From contig NZ_CDCE01000010.1 in the NCBI RefSeq assembly GCF_000819805.1, forward strand, positions 83,414 to 147,413: 64,000 bases of DNA, written 5' to 3'. The DNA is from Aeromonas diversa CDC 2478-85 (lineage in GTDB: Bacteria > Pseudomonadota > Gammaproteobacteria > Enterobacterales > Aeromonadaceae). The notes beneath the pieces are model-generated. The model was not told the origin of the DNA. It did not search any database and saw only the letters and a program-made list of their open reading frames with translations. Shown here in pieces: positions 43,164 to 53,699 of this stretch; the stretch's first letter is position 1; every line of letters starts with the position of its first letter. The position numbers were made by a program, and so were the translations under genes.

Positions 43164-43853
43164 ATGAAGCTCTATTTTGTGCTGGTGTCGCCGGCCCGTC
43201 CCGAGAATGTTGGCGCCGCCGCCCGTGCCATCAAGACCATGGGCTTCGACGCCATGCGCATCGTCGCAAGCCAGGCCCACGAGGCCGAGCAGGCGAGCTG
43301 GGTGGCCCACGGCGCCCAGGAGGTGCTCGCCTCGGCCGAATCGTTCGATACCCTGGAGGCGGCGCTTTCCGACGTGGATCTCGCCATTGCCACCACGGCC
43401 CGCCAGCGTGGCCGCTATCAGCACTACCTGACCCCGGCGCAAATTCGCGAACAAATTGCCGCGAAAAAGCTGGAAAAAGTCGCCATTGTGTTCGGTTGTG
43501 AGGAGTCGGGGCTCTCCAACGAGCAGCTCGGCCACTGTGACCTCATCAGCTATCTGCCGCTTAGGGTCAGCTACCCCTCGCTCAACCTCGGCCAGGCGAT
43601 CATGCTGTATGCCTGGGAGCTCAGCCCCCTGCTCGACGCCCCCGAGGCGCCCGCCGACGAGGCGGTGAGCGAGGCCCAGGTCAGGGTGCTCAAGGGGACC
43701 ACTTCCGAATTACTCGGTGAACTGGGGGTTTCGCAGGATGAAAAACTGCATCACTGGGCGATGGACCGGATTCCCATGCTGCCCCAGCGCGATCTCAACA
43801 TGCTCCATCTCTTGTGCAAGGACCTTGCCCGTCGCCTCGGTCTGAAAGATTGA
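43164..43853 (+). CDS. yjtD: TrmH/SpoU-family RNA methyltransferase YjtD (LasT)
   Basis: The 229-residue SPOUT methyltransferase has FVLVSPARPENVGAAARAIKTMGF at the N-terminus and VFGCEESGLSNEQL plus SYPSLNLGQAIMLYAWEL of the knotted SAM site. TrmJ is a close relative, but the place directly upstream of thrL matches E. coli yjtD/lasT. The RNA target is not established. The start at 43164 follows GAGAGGAAT. Confidence 0.88.
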   Translation: MKLYFVLVSPARPENVGAAARAIKTMGFDAMRIVASQAHEAEQASWVAHGAQEVLASAESFDTLEAALSDVDLAIATTARQRGRYQHYLTPAQIREQIAAKKLEKVAIVFGCEESGLSNEQLGHCDLISYLPLRVSYPSLNLGQAIMLYAWELSPLLDAPEAPADEAVSEAQVRVLKGTTSELLGELGVSQDEKLHHWAMDRIPMLPQRDLNMLHLLCKDLARRLGLKD

Positions 43854-43915
43854 GTTGACAGCCCAAGGCCCCTCGGGGTATTGCTAAAAGCACTTTCGAT
43901 TCAGAGATGTCGTTC

Positions 43916-43990
43916 ATGGCTCAGCGTCAACGTATCACCACCACCATTATTACTACCGGTACCACCATGGGTGGCACTGGGGTCGGCTGA
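43916..43990 (+). CDS. thrL: Threonine operon leader peptide
   Basis: The 24-residue leader contains eight threonine and three isoleucine codons in a cluster (RITTTIITTGTT), as needed for attenuation by threonyl- and isoleucyl-tRNA supply. An in-frame ATG at 43907 would add three residues. It lies 32 bases before the attenuator stem and upstream of thrA. Confidence 0.93.
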   Translation: MAQRQRITTTIITTGTTMGGTGVG

Positions 43991-44022
43991 TACGCGAACG
44001 AAACAGGTTCAAACATCACCAA

Positions 44023-44053
44023 AAGGCCCGTACCACCCAGTACGGGCCTTTTT
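44023..44053 (+). promoter_or_regulatory. thr operon attenuator (terminator stem)
   Basis: AAGGCCCGTAC, CACCCA, GTACGGGCCTT is a perfect 11-bp stem followed by TTT, between thrL and thrA. It would form when the leader is translated without stalling and stop transcription before thrA. Confidence 0.93.
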
Positions 44054-44080
44054 GTTAGGCAAATTACAGGGAGAGAAGAG

Positions 44081-46540
44081 ATGCGAGTGTTGAAGTTTGG
44101 TGGGTCCAGTCTGGCGGATCCCGAGCGTTTCCTGCGGGCCGCCGAAATCGCCATTAACACCCATAGCCAGTCCCAGGTGGCCCTGGTGCTGTCGGCCCCG
44201 GCCAAGGTGACCAACCACCTGGTGGCCCTGGTCGAGCAGACCAGCCGCGGCATGGACGCGAGCCAAACCCTGAGCGATATCCGTGCCATCTTCGAGCGGG
44301 TGCTGGCCGGCCTCAAGAGCGCCTGCCCGGCGCTGGATGACGCCAGCCTCAAGGCCCGTCTGGACGAGGAGCTCGGCAGTGTCGAGCGCATGATGCGCGG
44401 CATCGCCCTGCTCGGTCAGTGCCCGGACAACGTCCAGGCCCGCATCCTGAGCCGTGGCGAGAACCTCTCCATCGCCTTCATGACCGGCCTCTTGCAGGCG
44501 CGCGGCATCGAGACCGGCTTCATCTGCCCCGAGCAGCTGCTGGTGACCGACGGCAACTTCCTCGAGGCCCACGTCAACATCGAGGCCTCCCGCCAGCGCT
44601 TTGCCGCGGCCGGGCTCGATAACCAGCGCTTCTACCTGATGCCGGGCTTCACCGGCGGCAACGACAAGGGCGAGACTGTGCTGCTCGGTCGCAACGGCTC
44701 TGACTACTCGGCCGCCGTGCTGGCCGCCTGCGTCGACGCCGAGTGCTGCGAGATCTGGACCGACGTGGAGGGCTGCTACAGCTGTGACCCGCGCCTGGTG
44801 CCGGACGCCTACCTGCTCAAGACCCTCTCCTACAAGGAGGCGATGGAGCTCTCTTACTTCGGCGCCAAGGTGCTGCACCCGAAAACCGTCGCCCCGGTGG
44901 CCCAGTTCCAGATCCCGTGCCTGATTAAAAACAGCTTCAACCCCCAGGGCCCCGGCACCCTGATCGGCCCCGACAGCGGTGACGATGGCCTCAAGGTCAA
45001 AGCCATCTCGGATCTCTCGGGCATGAGCATGTTCAACGTCTCCGGCCCCGGCATGAAGGGCATGGTCGGCATGGCCGGCCGCATCTTCGCCGCCGTCTCG
45101 CGCGCCGGGGTCAGCATAGTGCTCATCACCCAGTCATCCTCCGAGTACAGCGTCAGCTTCTGTATTCACAGCTACGACGAAGAGAAGACCCGCAAGGTGC
45201 TCGAGCGCGAGTTCGCGCTGGAGTTCAAAAACCAGCTGCTCGAGCCCCTCGAGGTGGTCAGCAACCTGGCCATCATCTCGCTGATCGGTGACGGCATGCG
45301 CACCAGCAAAGGCATGGCGGCGCGCTTCTTTACCTCCCTGGCCCAGGCTTCCATCAACATCGTCGCGATCGCCCAGGGCTCGAGCGAGCGCTCCATCTCG
45401 GCCGTGGTGCGCGCCGGCAAGGTGGCCGAGGCCATCAAGGCCTGCCACCAGAACTTCTTCGGCAGCCAGCAGTTCATCGATCTCTTCATGATCGGCGTGG
45501 GCGGTGTCGGCGAGGCCCTGGTCGAGCAGATCCGCCGCCAGCAGCCGGTGCTGGCCGAGCAGGGCATAGGCCTGCGCGTCGTGGCGCTGGCCAACAGCCG
45601 CCAGATGGTGAGCTGCCCCGATGGCCTCAAGCTCGACAACTGGAAGGCCCAGCTCGCCGAGGGGCGTGGCAGCTTCACCCTGGAAGAGGTCAAGCGCCTG
45701 GTGGAAGAGAGCCACATCATCAACCCGGTGATCGTCGACTGCACCTCGAGCGAAGCCGTGGCCGCCCAATACGCCGACTTCCTGGCCGCCGGTTTCCACG
45801 TGGTGACCCCGAACAAGAAGGCCAACACCGGCTCCATGGATTACTACAAGGCCCTGCGCCGCACCGCCCAGCAGACCCGCCGCAAGTTCCTCTACGAGAC
45901 CAATGTGGGCGCCGGCCTGCCGGTCATCGAGAACCTGCAAAATCTCATCAAGGCGGGCGATCGCCTGCGCGCCTTCGACGGTATCCTGTCGGGCTCGCTC
46001 TCCTTTATCTTCGGCAAGCTCGACGAGGGCATGGCTTTCTCCGAGGCGACCCAAATTGCCCGCGGCAACGGCTTCACCGAGCCGGATCCGCGCGATGACT
46101 TAAACGGCATGGACGTGGCGCGCAAGCTGCTCATTCTGGCCCGCGAGGCCGGCATGCCCCTCGAGCTCGCCGATGTGCAGGTCGAGCAGGCCCTGCCGCC
46201 CGGCTTCGATGTGAGCGGCGATGTGGCGTCCTTCATGGCCCGCCTGCCCGAGGCCGACGGCTGGTTCCGTGACCAGTTCGCCGCGGCCCAGACCGAGGGC
46301 AAGGTGCTGCGCTACGTGGGCTCCATCGAGGGGGGCAAGTGCAAGGTCGCCATCAAGGCGGTCGGCCCGGACGAGCCGCTCTTTAAGGTCAAGGACGGTG
46401 AGAACGCGCTCGCCTTCTTCTCGAGCTACTACCAGCCCATCCCCCTGGTGCTGCGCGGCTATGGCGCGGGGGCGGACGTGACCGCCGCCGGGGTGTTTGC
46501 CGACATACTGCGCACCCAGAACTGGCAGCAGGAGATCTGA
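44081..46540 (+). CDS. thrA: Bifunctional aspartokinase I / homoserine dehydrogenase I
   Basis: The 819-residue protein has an N-terminal kinase domain ([14 protein letters not shown], residues 3-16; [24 protein letters not shown]), central ACT domains (about 310-460) for threonine feedback, and a C-terminal dehydrogenase with [17 protein letters not shown] (about 467) and the [14 protein letters not shown] block. Length is that of E. coli ThrA (820). Its stop codon overlaps the thrB start (TGATG). Confidence 0.98.
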   Translation: MRVLKFGGSSLADPERFLRAAEIAINTHSQSQVALVLSAPAKVTNHLVALVEQTSRGMDASQTLSDIRAIFERVLAGLKSACPALDDASLKARLDEELGSVERMMRGIALLGQCPDNVQARILSRGENLSIAFMTGLLQARGIETGFICPEQLLVTDGNFLEAHVNIEASRQRFAAAGLDNQRFYLMPGFTGGNDKGETVLLGRNGSDYSAAVLAACVDAECCEIWTDVEGCYSCDPRLVPDAYLLKTLSYKEAMELSYFGAKVLHPKTVAPVAQFQIPCLIKNSFNPQGPGTLIGPDSGDDGLKVKAISDLSGMSMFNVSGPGMKGMVGMAGRIFAAVSRAGVSIVLITQSSSEYSVSFCIHSYDEEKTRKVLEREFALEFKNQLLEPLEVVSNLAIISLIGDGMRTSKGMAARFFTSLAQASINIVAIAQGSSERSISAVVRAGKVAEAIKACHQNFFGSQQFIDLFMIGVGGVGEALVEQIRRQQPVLAEQGIGLRVVALANSRQMVSCPDGLKLDNWKAQLAEGRGSFTLEEVKRLVEESHIINPVIVDCTSSEAVAAQYADFLAAGFHVVTPNKKANTGSMDYYKALRRTAQQTRRKFLYETNVGAGLPVIENLQNLIKAGDRLRAFDGILSGSLSFIFGKLDEGMAFSEATQIARGNGFTEPDPRDDLNGMDVARKLLILAREAGMPLELADVQVEQALPPGFDVSGDVASFMARLPEADGWFRDQFAAAQTEGKVLRYVGSIEGGKCKVAIKAVGPDEPLFKVKDGENALAFFSSYYQPIPLVLRGYGAGADVTAAGVFADILRTQNWQQEI

Positions 46541-47517
46541 TGATGAGTGCAGACATGCGCGACAGCGTGGTGGCCTATGCGCCGGCATCGAGCGCCAACT
46601 TGAGCGTCGGCTTCGACGTGCTGGGGGCGGCGCTGGCCCCCATCGACGGCTCCCTGCTCGGCGATCGGGTGCTGGTCGAGGCGGGGGACGCCCCCTTCTC
46701 CCTCGCCGCCGTCGGGCGCTTTGCCCACAAGCTCCCCGATGATCCGAAAAAGAACATCCTCTATGACTGCTGGGTCGGCTATGGGGAGGCGCTGCAAAAA
46801 CAGGGGCTCGCCCTCAAGCCCCTGCACATGGTGCTGGAGAAAAACCTGCCGGTGGGCTCGGGGCTCGGCTCGAGCGCCTGCAGCGTGGTGGCGGCGCTGG
46901 AAGGGCTCAACGCCTTTCACGGCCATCCCCTTGGCGAAGAGGCACTGCTACTGCTGATGGGGGAGATGGAGGGGCGCATCTCGGGCTCGGTCCACTACGA
47001 CAACGTCGCCCCCTGTTATCTCGGTGGCATGCAGCTAATCGTCGAGGAGGCGGGCATCATCAGCCAGGGCATTCCGGCCTTCGACGAGTGGTACTGGGTA
47101 GTCTGCTACCCGGGCACAGTGGTGTCGACCGCCGCGGCGCGCGCCATCCTGCCGGCCCAGTATCGCCGCCAGGACTGCCTCACCTTCGGCCGCCGTCTGG
47201 CCGCCTTCGTGCACGCCAGCTACACCGGCCAGGAGCCCCTGGCCGCCAGCGTGCTCAAGGATGTGATTGCCGAGCCCTACCGCGCGGCGCTGATCGAAGG
47301 CTTTAACGAGGTGCGCGATCACGCCGCCCAGAACGGGGCCCTGGCGACCGGTATCTCGGGCTCGGGCCCGACCGTGTTCTCGGTCATGAAGGATGCCGCC
47401 CAGGCCGAGCGCCTCAAGCGCTGGCTGGAACTCAATTTCGTCAAAAATGAAGATGGTTTTGCCCGTGTCTGCAAACTCGACCTGCAAGGGGCACGGATCA
47501 CAGGAAGCGAGCTATGA
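46540..47517 (+). CDS. thrB: Homoserine kinase
   Basis: This GHMP kinase of up to 325 residues has [20 protein letters not shown] at the N-terminus and the ATP loop [18 protein letters not shown] (about 102-119). ATG 46540 and ATG 46543 are both possible; AGGAG precedes them. It overlaps thrC by four bases. Confidence 0.97.
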   Translation: MMSADMRDSVVAYAPASSANLSVGFDVLGAALAPIDGSLLGDRVLVEAGDAPFSLAAVGRFAHKLPDDPKKNILYDCWVGYGEALQKQGLALKPLHMVLEKNLPVGSGLGSSACSVVAALEGLNAFHGHPLGEEALLLLMGEMEGRISGSVHYDNVAPCYLGGMQLIVEEAGIISQGIPAFDEWYWVVCYPGTVVSTAAARAILPAQYRRQDCLTFGRRLAAFVHASYTGQEPLAASVLKDVIAEPYRAALIEGFNEVRDHAAQNGALATGISGSGPTVFSVMKDAAQAERLKRWLELNFVKNEDGFARVCKLDLQGARITGSEL

Positions 47518-48788
47518 ATCTGTACAACATCAAGGACAACAGCGAACAGGTGAGTTTTTCCCAGGCCGTGCGCCAGGGGCTGGGACGCGGTCAGGGGCTC
47601 TTCTTCCCCGAGGTGATCTCGCCCCTGGAGGACGTCGACGCCCTGCTCGATCTGCCCCTGCGCGAGCGCTCCATCCGCCTGCTCGGCCATCTGCTCGGTG
47701 ACGAGGTGAGCGAGGCGACCCTGCGCCAGATGGTCGAATCCGCCTTCACCTTCCCGGCGCCGCTCGCCAAGGTCAGCGATCGCATCCACGCCCTGGAGCT
47801 GTTCCACGGCCCGACCCTGGCCTTCAAGGACTTCGGCGGCCGCTTCATGGCCCAGTGTCTGGCGGCGTTTCGCACCGATGAGAAGATAACCATACTCACC
47901 GCCACCTCGGGCGACACCGGCGCCGCCGTGGCCCACGCCTTCTATGGGCTGGCGGGGATCGAGGTGGTGATCCTCTATCCCAAGGGCAAGATAAGCCCGC
48001 TGCAAGAGAAGCTCTTCTGCACCCTGGGCGGCAATATCCGCACCATCGCCATCGAGGGCGACTTCGACGCCTGCCAGGCCCTGGTCAAGCAATCCTTCGA
48101 TGACGAGGCGCTGAAAAAAGCCATTGGCCTCAACTCGGCCAACTCCATCAACATCAGCCGCCTGCTGGCCCAGGTCTGCTACTACTTCGAGGCCATCGCC
48201 CAGCTGCCCAAAGCCGAGCGCGCCAACGCCGTGGTGAGCGTGCCGTCGGGCAACTTCGGCAACCTCACCGCCGGCCTGATCGCCAAGGCGCTGGGGCTGC
48301 CGGTGAAGCGCTTTATCGCCGCCACCAACGCCAACGATACCGTGCCCCGCTACCTCAAGAGCGGCGTGTGGGAGCCGCACCAGACGGTGGCGACCCTGTC
48401 GAATGCCATGGACGTGAGCCGCCCCAACAACTGGCCGCGGGTCGAAGAGCTGTGTCGCCGCATGGGCTGGGCCCTGGAGACCCTCAGCTCTGCCATGCGC
48501 AGCGACGAGCAGACGGTCGATGCCCTCAAGCGCCTGCACGCCGAGGGATATCTGTGCGAGCCGCACGGCGCCATCGCCTGGGACGCCCTGCAAAGCGAGC
48601 TGAAAGAGGACGAAGTGGGGGTGTTCCTCTGCACCGCCCACCCGGCCAAGTTCAAAGAGAGCGTGGACGAGATCCTGGGTCTCGATGTGCCCCTGCCGGG
48701 GCCGCTCGCCAAGCACGCCGAGTTGCCGCTGTTGTCGGTCACTCTGCCGGCGGAGTTTGAGCGGTTAAGGGCGTTTTTGGTGGACTAA
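47514..48788 (+). CDS. thrC: Threonine synthase
   Basis: The 424-residue PLP enzyme has the lysine-bearing motif [14 protein letters not shown] (about residues 100-113) and [15 protein letters not shown] plus [12 protein letters not shown] for phosphate binding. It completes the threonine pathway and the operon. Confidence 0.97.
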   Translation: MNLYNIKDNSEQVSFSQAVRQGLGRGQGLFFPEVISPLEDVDALLDLPLRERSIRLLGHLLGDEVSEATLRQMVESAFTFPAPLAKVSDRIHALELFHGPTLAFKDFGGRFMAQCLAAFRTDEKITILTATSGDTGAAVAHAFYGLAGIEVVILYPKGKISPLQEKLFCTLGGNIRTIAIEGDFDACQALVKQSFDDEALKKAIGLNSANSINISRLLAQVCYYFEAIAQLPKAERANAVVSVPSGNFGNLTAGLIAKALGLPVKRFIAATNANDTVPRYLKSGVWEPHQTVATLSNAMDVSRPNNWPRVEELCRRMGWALETLSSAMRSDEQTVDALKRLHAEGYLCEPHGAIAWDALQSELKEDEVGVFLCTAHPAKFKESVDEILGLDVPLPGPLAKHAELPLLSVTLPAEFERLRAFLVD

Positions 48789-48793
48789 GCCAA

Positions 48794-48833
48794 TAAAAAA
48801 ATCCCCCGTCTTTTGCAAAGGCGGGGGATTTTT
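48794..48833 (+). terminator. Rho-independent terminator of thrABC
   Basis: AAAAAATCCCCCG, TCTTTTGCAAAGG region, CGGGGGATTTTTG gives a strong stem with a T-tract. Confidence 0.92.
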
Positions 48834-48975
48834 GTTTTCGTTGTGTGGGAGAGCGTCGATGGGGAGCTAGTCCCCTACAGCATGTTCAAAAAAGGATCTG
48901 AAAATTATAACGAAGGAAGTGTTTTCTAAAATAGCGTAAACGAGACGTCGATTTTAGGCCGGTGTCAGGTGATAA

Positions 48976-51414
48976 CTAGACCGATACAGCCTGCCTTCTA
49001 TTTTTATTGGTTATCATCTTCATTATGTTTGCTATTGCATCATCTATTCTTCGATTGTTCTTGTTTTGGTGGCTTCTTATTTTCAACATGCGAATATAGT
49101 CATTGGCGATGTCTTTTATATTTGATGTTGTATTAAACTTGATTAGTAGCTTAATGTGGCCCTCTGCTAAAGTAACCAATGGATAGTCTGTGTCATCATT
49201 ATAGTTATTAGAATCCAAGCGAAGTAGAATTTCCTCAGCTTCACTTACATTTCGCATAGCTTCTTCTTTAGTCTTAAATTCAGCGCATATCAATAGCTGT
49301 TGTGCATATGCATGTTCTGTTTGCTTCATTTTCCATGATGTTACCGCATTTCTTAGTATTTGTAGTGCTGTGTCATGTCTTTTAAAATGACGTAAAGATA
49401 AACCATACTGGAGATAAAAAAGACCATCTAACTCAAAATACTTCTCATGATCTTTATATAGACTTAATATGTCGGCCTCACTGCCATGATAGTAATTTTT
49501 TATAAAATTGTGATTTATTGCATATTTAAATATCATGAGAACGCTTCTGGATAAATTTCTAGATATAGGTCGCTGTGTTCTGGTTAGAGACATTAGCAAT
49601 CCACGAATCGCGTTATCTTTGATGTTTAAAGTTACTTTCCCGTCGAAAAGTTTGTCCATATAGATTGGATGTCGTGCCCTTAATTGATTGTTGCTTATAT
49701 GAACAATACCATGCATGGATGAAATTAATGTTTCGAAATGGGTGGTGACTTTCATATGTTCGAGAGCGGATAAGCATAGATCCTTAGGGAACTCTAAGCT
49801 ATGTATTGTGGCAAGGCCAATCAAAACAAGGAAAAGCTTTTCGTCATCTGAACTTAAGTTGTTAAAATCGTTTTCTATTATTTTTTCAAAGCCATACCCT
49901 GTTGTCAATTCCATTAAGCCAATTAAGAGTTGTTTTTTTGATCGCCGCAATAACTCTTTTACTCTTCGATCTTCAGGGAGTTTTTCGATTCTAGACCATG
50001 GTCCATAGAGGCGTAGTTTTTCAAGAATTCTCTTTGCATCATCTTTGGTAATTTCATTAGATAATGTTATGGTAGGATTATAACGTTCTAGTTGCCTCTT
50101 TATTCTTCTATGCCATACATTTGTGCGTTCTCCACATATGAATATGGCATTATTAATTTCTGTTGACTCTAAGCACTCGATTAATCCGTCAATTACAGTT
50201 GACACTTTATCTATTACAAAGTAATACTTATTAGGAGTTAGCTTTTCTATATTTTTAATTTGATGCAGTAAGTTGCTGATCGGTTCTTTTAGGTAGAATA
50301 CAGTATGTCCTCTCATGTTAAGATCTTTGGCTGTGCTCATTAAACAGGTGCTTTTCCCTGAGCCTGCTGGGCCATGGATTACATGTAATATATTGTCTTC
50401 GTTTATGCTTTCCATGAACTCATCATAAAAATCAAGATGTGCAGGTATATCATCTGATATTTCTTCCCATGTAGGTTTGAATCCATAATAAAACTCCCTT
50501 GTTCTACCATGATTTTTGTCGAAACTTGGCTTGAGTAGTTTTTCGACAAATGAGATGTTCAATTTTTGTTGATCATCATCATCGCTGATGAATTTGTATC
50601 CTGGATTTCTCGCCTCAGCTATATCCATAAGTTTAGGTGCAGGCGATAGTTCTTTTCTAATCCAGTTTGCAAAGTCATTTAATGTAGCACATTCATGATG
50701 AATGCCCATTGATGATAATGACAATTTGTCTATAGTGGTTATTTCCGGTGTTATTATCAATGAATCGTTTTTGTTCGCTTGGCCATTCCAACAAGATTTG
50801 TAGTATTCCAATTGCTGCTTGAATAGAGGCTCATCCAGTTTTGTTCCAATGAATATAAACTTGTAGTTAAGATAATCCCGGCCAAGTTGTTTATACCATT
50901 CACTAGGGTTGTTTGAAGCCGCTGCATATTCAAGAGGGGAGAATATTAAACCATCTTCGAATTTATTGATGCATCCATTGAGCTTGATAATGTCTACACA
51001 TGATAAGGTCTGGTCTATCTCACTCCATATTGATCGAGTCGTTTTTATTGATATGCTCTGTTTTGATTCTTTATAAAAAGCCTTTTCCAAACTATCATCT
51101 ATGTTTAGAGTATATATTCTTGACCATGGTATTTTTGCTATCTCTGTCAAATCATTGGATGGCTTTGTCCCTTCAAAACGTTCACAAAGAATAGATTTTA
51201 ATCGTGCGCCTAAGGAATGTTTTGCGATTTGATAAACTTCTGGTAGCTTACCAGGTTCATATTCAATATCTAGTGCATCACATAGCTCTTTGGATAAACC
51301 TTCTGCCATTAAAATAGAGTTGCCTCGCTTGTCGAGCGAGTCAAATGACGCCCCTGCGCCTAATAAAAGCATGCAATTTCCATTTAAAATACTCTTCTTT
51401 ATATTGTGGTTCAT
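48976..51414 (-). CDS. SIR2-STAND NTPase type putative phage-defence protein
   Basis: The gene is strongly AT-rich against both neighbours. ATG 51414 gives an 812-residue product; ATG 51462 is the alternative, and neither has a good SD. The N-terminus is SIR2-like: LLLGAGASFDSL (about 17-28) and IYTLNIDDSLEKAF carry the NAD-loop and T-x-N-x-D motifs. At the usual KxHG position the sequence is IKLNGCINKF, so the catalytic His appears to be Asn. A P-loop GPAGSGKST is near 346-354 with a Walker B-like YYFVIDKVS, then a helical region with repeat character (about 640-780). SIR2-NTPase-repeat proteins resemble Avs-type defence sensors. Defence is inferred from architecture and island-like composition. 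Confidence 0.72.
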   Translation of the reverse strand: MNHNIKKSILNGNCMLLLGAGASFDSLDKRGNSILMAEGLSKELCDALDIEYEPGKLPEVYQIAKHSLGARLKSILCERFEGTKPSNDLTEIAKIPWSRIYTLNIDDSLEKAFYKESKQSISIKTTRSIWSEIDQTLSCVDIIKLNGCINKFEDGLIFSPLEYAAASNNPSEWYKQLGRDYLNYKFIFIGTKLDEPLFKQQLEYYKSCWNGQANKNDSLIITPEITTIDKLSLSSMGIHHECATLNDFANWIRKELSPAPKLMDIAEARNPGYKFISDDDDQQKLNISFVEKLLKPSFDKNHGRTREFYYGFKPTWEEISDDIPAHLDFYDEFMESINEDNILHVIHGPAGSGKSTCLMSTAKDLNMRGHTVFYLKEPISNLLHQIKNIEKLTPNKYYFVIDKVSTVIDGLIECLESTEINNAIFICGERTNVWHRRIKRQLERYNPTITLSNEITKDDAKRILEKLRLYGPWSRIEKLPEDRRVKELLRRSKKQLLIGLMELTTGYGFEKIIENDFNNLSSDDEKLFLVLIGLATIHSLEFPKDLCLSALEHMKVTTHFETLISSMHGIVHISNNQLRARHPIYMDKLFDGKVTLNIKDNAIRGLLMSLTRTQRPISRNLSRSVLMIFKYAINHNFIKNYYHGSEADILSLYKDHEKYFELDGLFYLQYGLSLRHFKRHDTALQILRNAVTSWKMKQTEHAYAQQLLICAEFKTKEEAMRNVSEAEEILLRLDSNNYNDDTDYPLVTLAEGHIKLLIKFNTTSNIKDIANDYIRMLKIRSHQNKNNRRIDDAIANIMKMITNKNRRQAVSV

Positions 51415-51870
51415 ATGTGTCCGCAATTGGGTGTGGTTGAAGGGGTTAACATGGACACCCATCGTTGTTTGGGGTTATTGGGAGTCCGGCTCTACAGTTG
51501 ATGGATGTTTGTTGAAGCGGGAGGTGTGTGATGCCTCTGCCTCGTCGTAGCGAAGCTGGCGGATACGCCTTATTACCGTTGTTGCTCACGCCATGTCAGG
51601 CGGGGAATAACAATTTAAATCGGTCTCTGCACTCTATTTCTTTTAAGGCTGCCGGTGATTAATAACGCCATGCGCCTAAAGAAATCCAGAATAGGAAAGC
51701 GGCAGTACTAAAACAGTAAGTGCCGCTGTTATTGTGCGCCTGTGTCTGGCGATAAGTGCCTTGTTCCCGCCGCGGCCTTTTCGGAGTGAATGGATATCGA
51801 CATTCATCTGGTGAGGCGGGTTAAACAGGGTGTTTTCTGCCTCTTTCCCGCGTCGCCTTAGGGTCAACCC
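51415..51870. other. Gene-free interval with a hairpin
   Basis: No convincing gene is seen. A hairpin at about 51699-51728 (AGCGGCA...TGCCGCT with inner TACT/AGTA) is present. GTTAAACAGGG and TAACGCC pieces hint at decayed mobile sequence but do not form an attC. It separates the AT-rich defence gene from ordinary GC-rich genes. Confidence 0.4.
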
Positions 51871-52305
51871 CTAACGCAGCCAGGGGGTGAAGGTGATGCC
51901 GATCAGCAGCCCCTCTGGGCTGAGCAAGCGGGTGACGCTCTGGCCCCAGGGCTCTGCACGGTTGGCGACCAGCAGGCGATAGCCGCGCTCGAGCAGGCTC
52001 TGGGTGGCCGCGGCCATGTCGGCCACGTCGAACTCGATCCAGGCCTGGGGGACCGGCAGCTCGGGGGGCCAGCGCTCGTCACCAAAGCAGGAGAGCGCCG
52101 CCTGCGCCAGGGGCCAGAGGGCGAAATGCTTCACCCCCTCCAGCACGCCCGGATCCGGCAGCAGATACGCCTCGTTGCCCGGCATGGGCTTGAGGGGCAG
52201 ACTCAGCCCCGCCACATAGAATGCCTGGCTCGCCTCAGTGTCGCGGGTGATGGGCCCGAATCCGGCGACAAACAGCACGCCCAGCCCCGCAAAGCCTTGC
52301 TCCAT
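51871..52305 (-). CDS. VOC-family (glyoxalase/bleomycin-resistance fold) protein
   Basis: The 144-residue protein reads like a single vicinal-oxygen-chelate domain pair: ITRDTEASQAFYVAGLSLPLK is the first beta-alpha unit and WIEFDVADMAAATQSLLERGYRLLV with RLLSPEGLLIGITFTPWLR the second. Substrate is unknown, and metal ligands cannot be assigned with confidence. It is a single gene with GC-rich core composition. Confidence 0.8.
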   Translation of the reverse strand: MEQGFAGLGVLFVAGFGPITRDTEASQAFYVAGLSLPLKPMPGNEAYLLPDPGVLEGVKHFALWPLAQAALSCFGDERWPPELPVPQAWIEFDVADMAAATQSLLERGYRLLVANRAEPWGQSVTRLLSPEGLLIGITFTPWLR

Positions 52306-52406
52306 AGCAACCTCCTGTTGTGTACCCGTTGACGCGCCCGGCTTGCGTGGGCTCTTTTGTAGTCCAGGGGCGGTGCGGCCACGCCGGTGTGCCGCCTCCT
52401 GCTCTG

Positions 52407-53318
52407 TTACAAGGCGCTCTTCTCGCAGGTGGGGTTGCCCTCTTCATCGTGCACGCCGCAATCCCAGCGGTGGGTGCCGTCGCTCAGCACCGCATAATCG
52501 ATCTCGGCGGCGTCGAGGTTGACCCCTTCGAGCTCGGTCAGGCGCAGGTTCATCGACCAGACCCGCTGCCCGTCGGTGACGAACTGATCCGAGAGGGCCT
52601 TGATGCGAGCGCTGTCGACCCCGGCAGGCAGGGGGGCTACCTTCTGCTTGCCGCTGTAGAAACCGTCCTTGGTCACCGCCGACGAGAAGTTCAGGCAGTG
52701 AAAGCTGGCGCCGTCCACCTCGGGCTGTTTCTCCCCCTCGAAATAGAGGGTGCCATCCAGGGTCGCCCAGCCTTGGCAGGTGTCGTGTAACCTGACGTCA
52801 CCTTGGTGCGGGATCACCACCGTCTTGTCGGCCACATAGTAGTAATGGCGCCGATCGGCGGCCTGACCGTGGCCGGTCTTGAGACTCTTGGGATCGGCGC
52901 CGCTGAGCACCTCGCCGGTGACGAGAAAGACGTGGCGCCCGTCGCTATAGAAGGGGTGGCTCAGCGCCCTGAAGGCCTGGGTATCGACCTTGACCGCCAC
53001 CGGCTCGCAATAGGCGTAAGCCTGGCTGCCACTTAACAGAAAGCTGCCCAGCGCCTTGGCGTTATCGAGGCTAAGCTCGGCCGGCAGCAGGCGCTCGTTG
53101 CAGTAATGGCGTCCCTGTGAGGCGGCAAGGCTAAAGTCATCGCCGCGGTAGATCACCTCGAAATCGGTCGGCGACGCCTTGGCCAGGGGTTGCCCCGGCT
53201 GGTTGCCATAAGGCTTGAAGAGAACGGTCTCACCCTCTGACTGATAGGGGGGTGAGACTTCGGCGTGGGCCATCAGTGGCAGGCACAGGGCGAGCAGAGC
53301 GCGGTAGTAAGGGGTCAT
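52407..53318 (-). CDS. Exported DKNYY-repeat protein
   Basis: The 303-residue product has a signal peptide (MTPYYRALLALCLPLMAHA) and repeated blocks of the DKNYY type: YSDGRHVFLVTGEVLSGADPKSLKTG, ADRRHYYYVADKTVV, VTDGQRVWSMN. Four to six cysteines suggest disulphides in the periplasm. Function is unknown. Confidence 0.75.
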   Translation of the reverse strand: MTPYYRALLALCLPLMAHAEVSPPYQSEGETVLFKPYGNQPGQPLAKASPTDFEVIYRGDDFSLAASQGRHYCNERLLPAELSLDNAKALGSFLLSGSQAYAYCEPVAVKVDTQAFRALSHPFYSDGRHVFLVTGEVLSGADPKSLKTGHGQAADRRHYYYVADKTVVIPHQGDVRLHDTCQGWATLDGTLYFEGEKQPEVDGASFHCLNFSSAVTKDGFYSGKQKVAPLPAGVDSARIKALSDQFVTDGQRVWSMNLRLTELEGVNLDAAEIDYAVLSDGTHRWDCGVHDEEGNPTCEKSAL

Positions 53319-53660
53319 AGGGCCTCATGGGAGAACGAAAGAGGCGCCGCGCGAGCAAACGCCACGCTACCGCCCCTGAATTACAGCTTCCAGTGCGCTC
53401 GGGGTCTCGGGAGGATAGGTCCCATCGCTGACGCCGGGCACCGGCCGCTATGATATTCAATCCGGTCTTGTCTGGGCCAGAAGTTCGTGGTCATTTGACG
53501 CTATTTGCCGTGGTTTGTTTGAACCCGATCAAAGTTCCGCGGCCACCAGGGGGGGCGCCCTTCGCCGGCGCGTGGTGGCGGGGTTACCTCTGAGCGAAAG
53601 CCAGCAAGCCGCCGGGCGACCAAAAAGCGGCCAGTTGCTTGATCTTTTGGGAAAAGTTAT

Positions 53661-53689
53661 TTGCATTTTGGGGCCGGCTTGGGTAAAAA
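53661..53689 (+). promoter_or_regulatory. Promoter of tRNA-Ser
   Basis: TTGCAT, 17 bases, TAAAAA, then a GC-rich discriminator directly before the tRNA. The upstream interval 53319-53660 shows no gene; it contains a short sequence at about 53367-53400 shared with 5497-5530. Confidence 0.65.
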
Positions 53690-53699
53690 TCTGCGCCAC

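Noticed and set aside
41377-43167. 596-codon open frame on plus strand opposite aceK
   Set aside because: Antisense shadow of a GC-rich gene; repetitive His/Gly/Leu/Val composition, and aceK on the other strand is certain.
51590-51800. Possible attC in the interval after the SIR2 gene
   Set aside because: TAACGCC and CCTTGTTCC pieces are present, but no paired R and L boxes at the right spacing.
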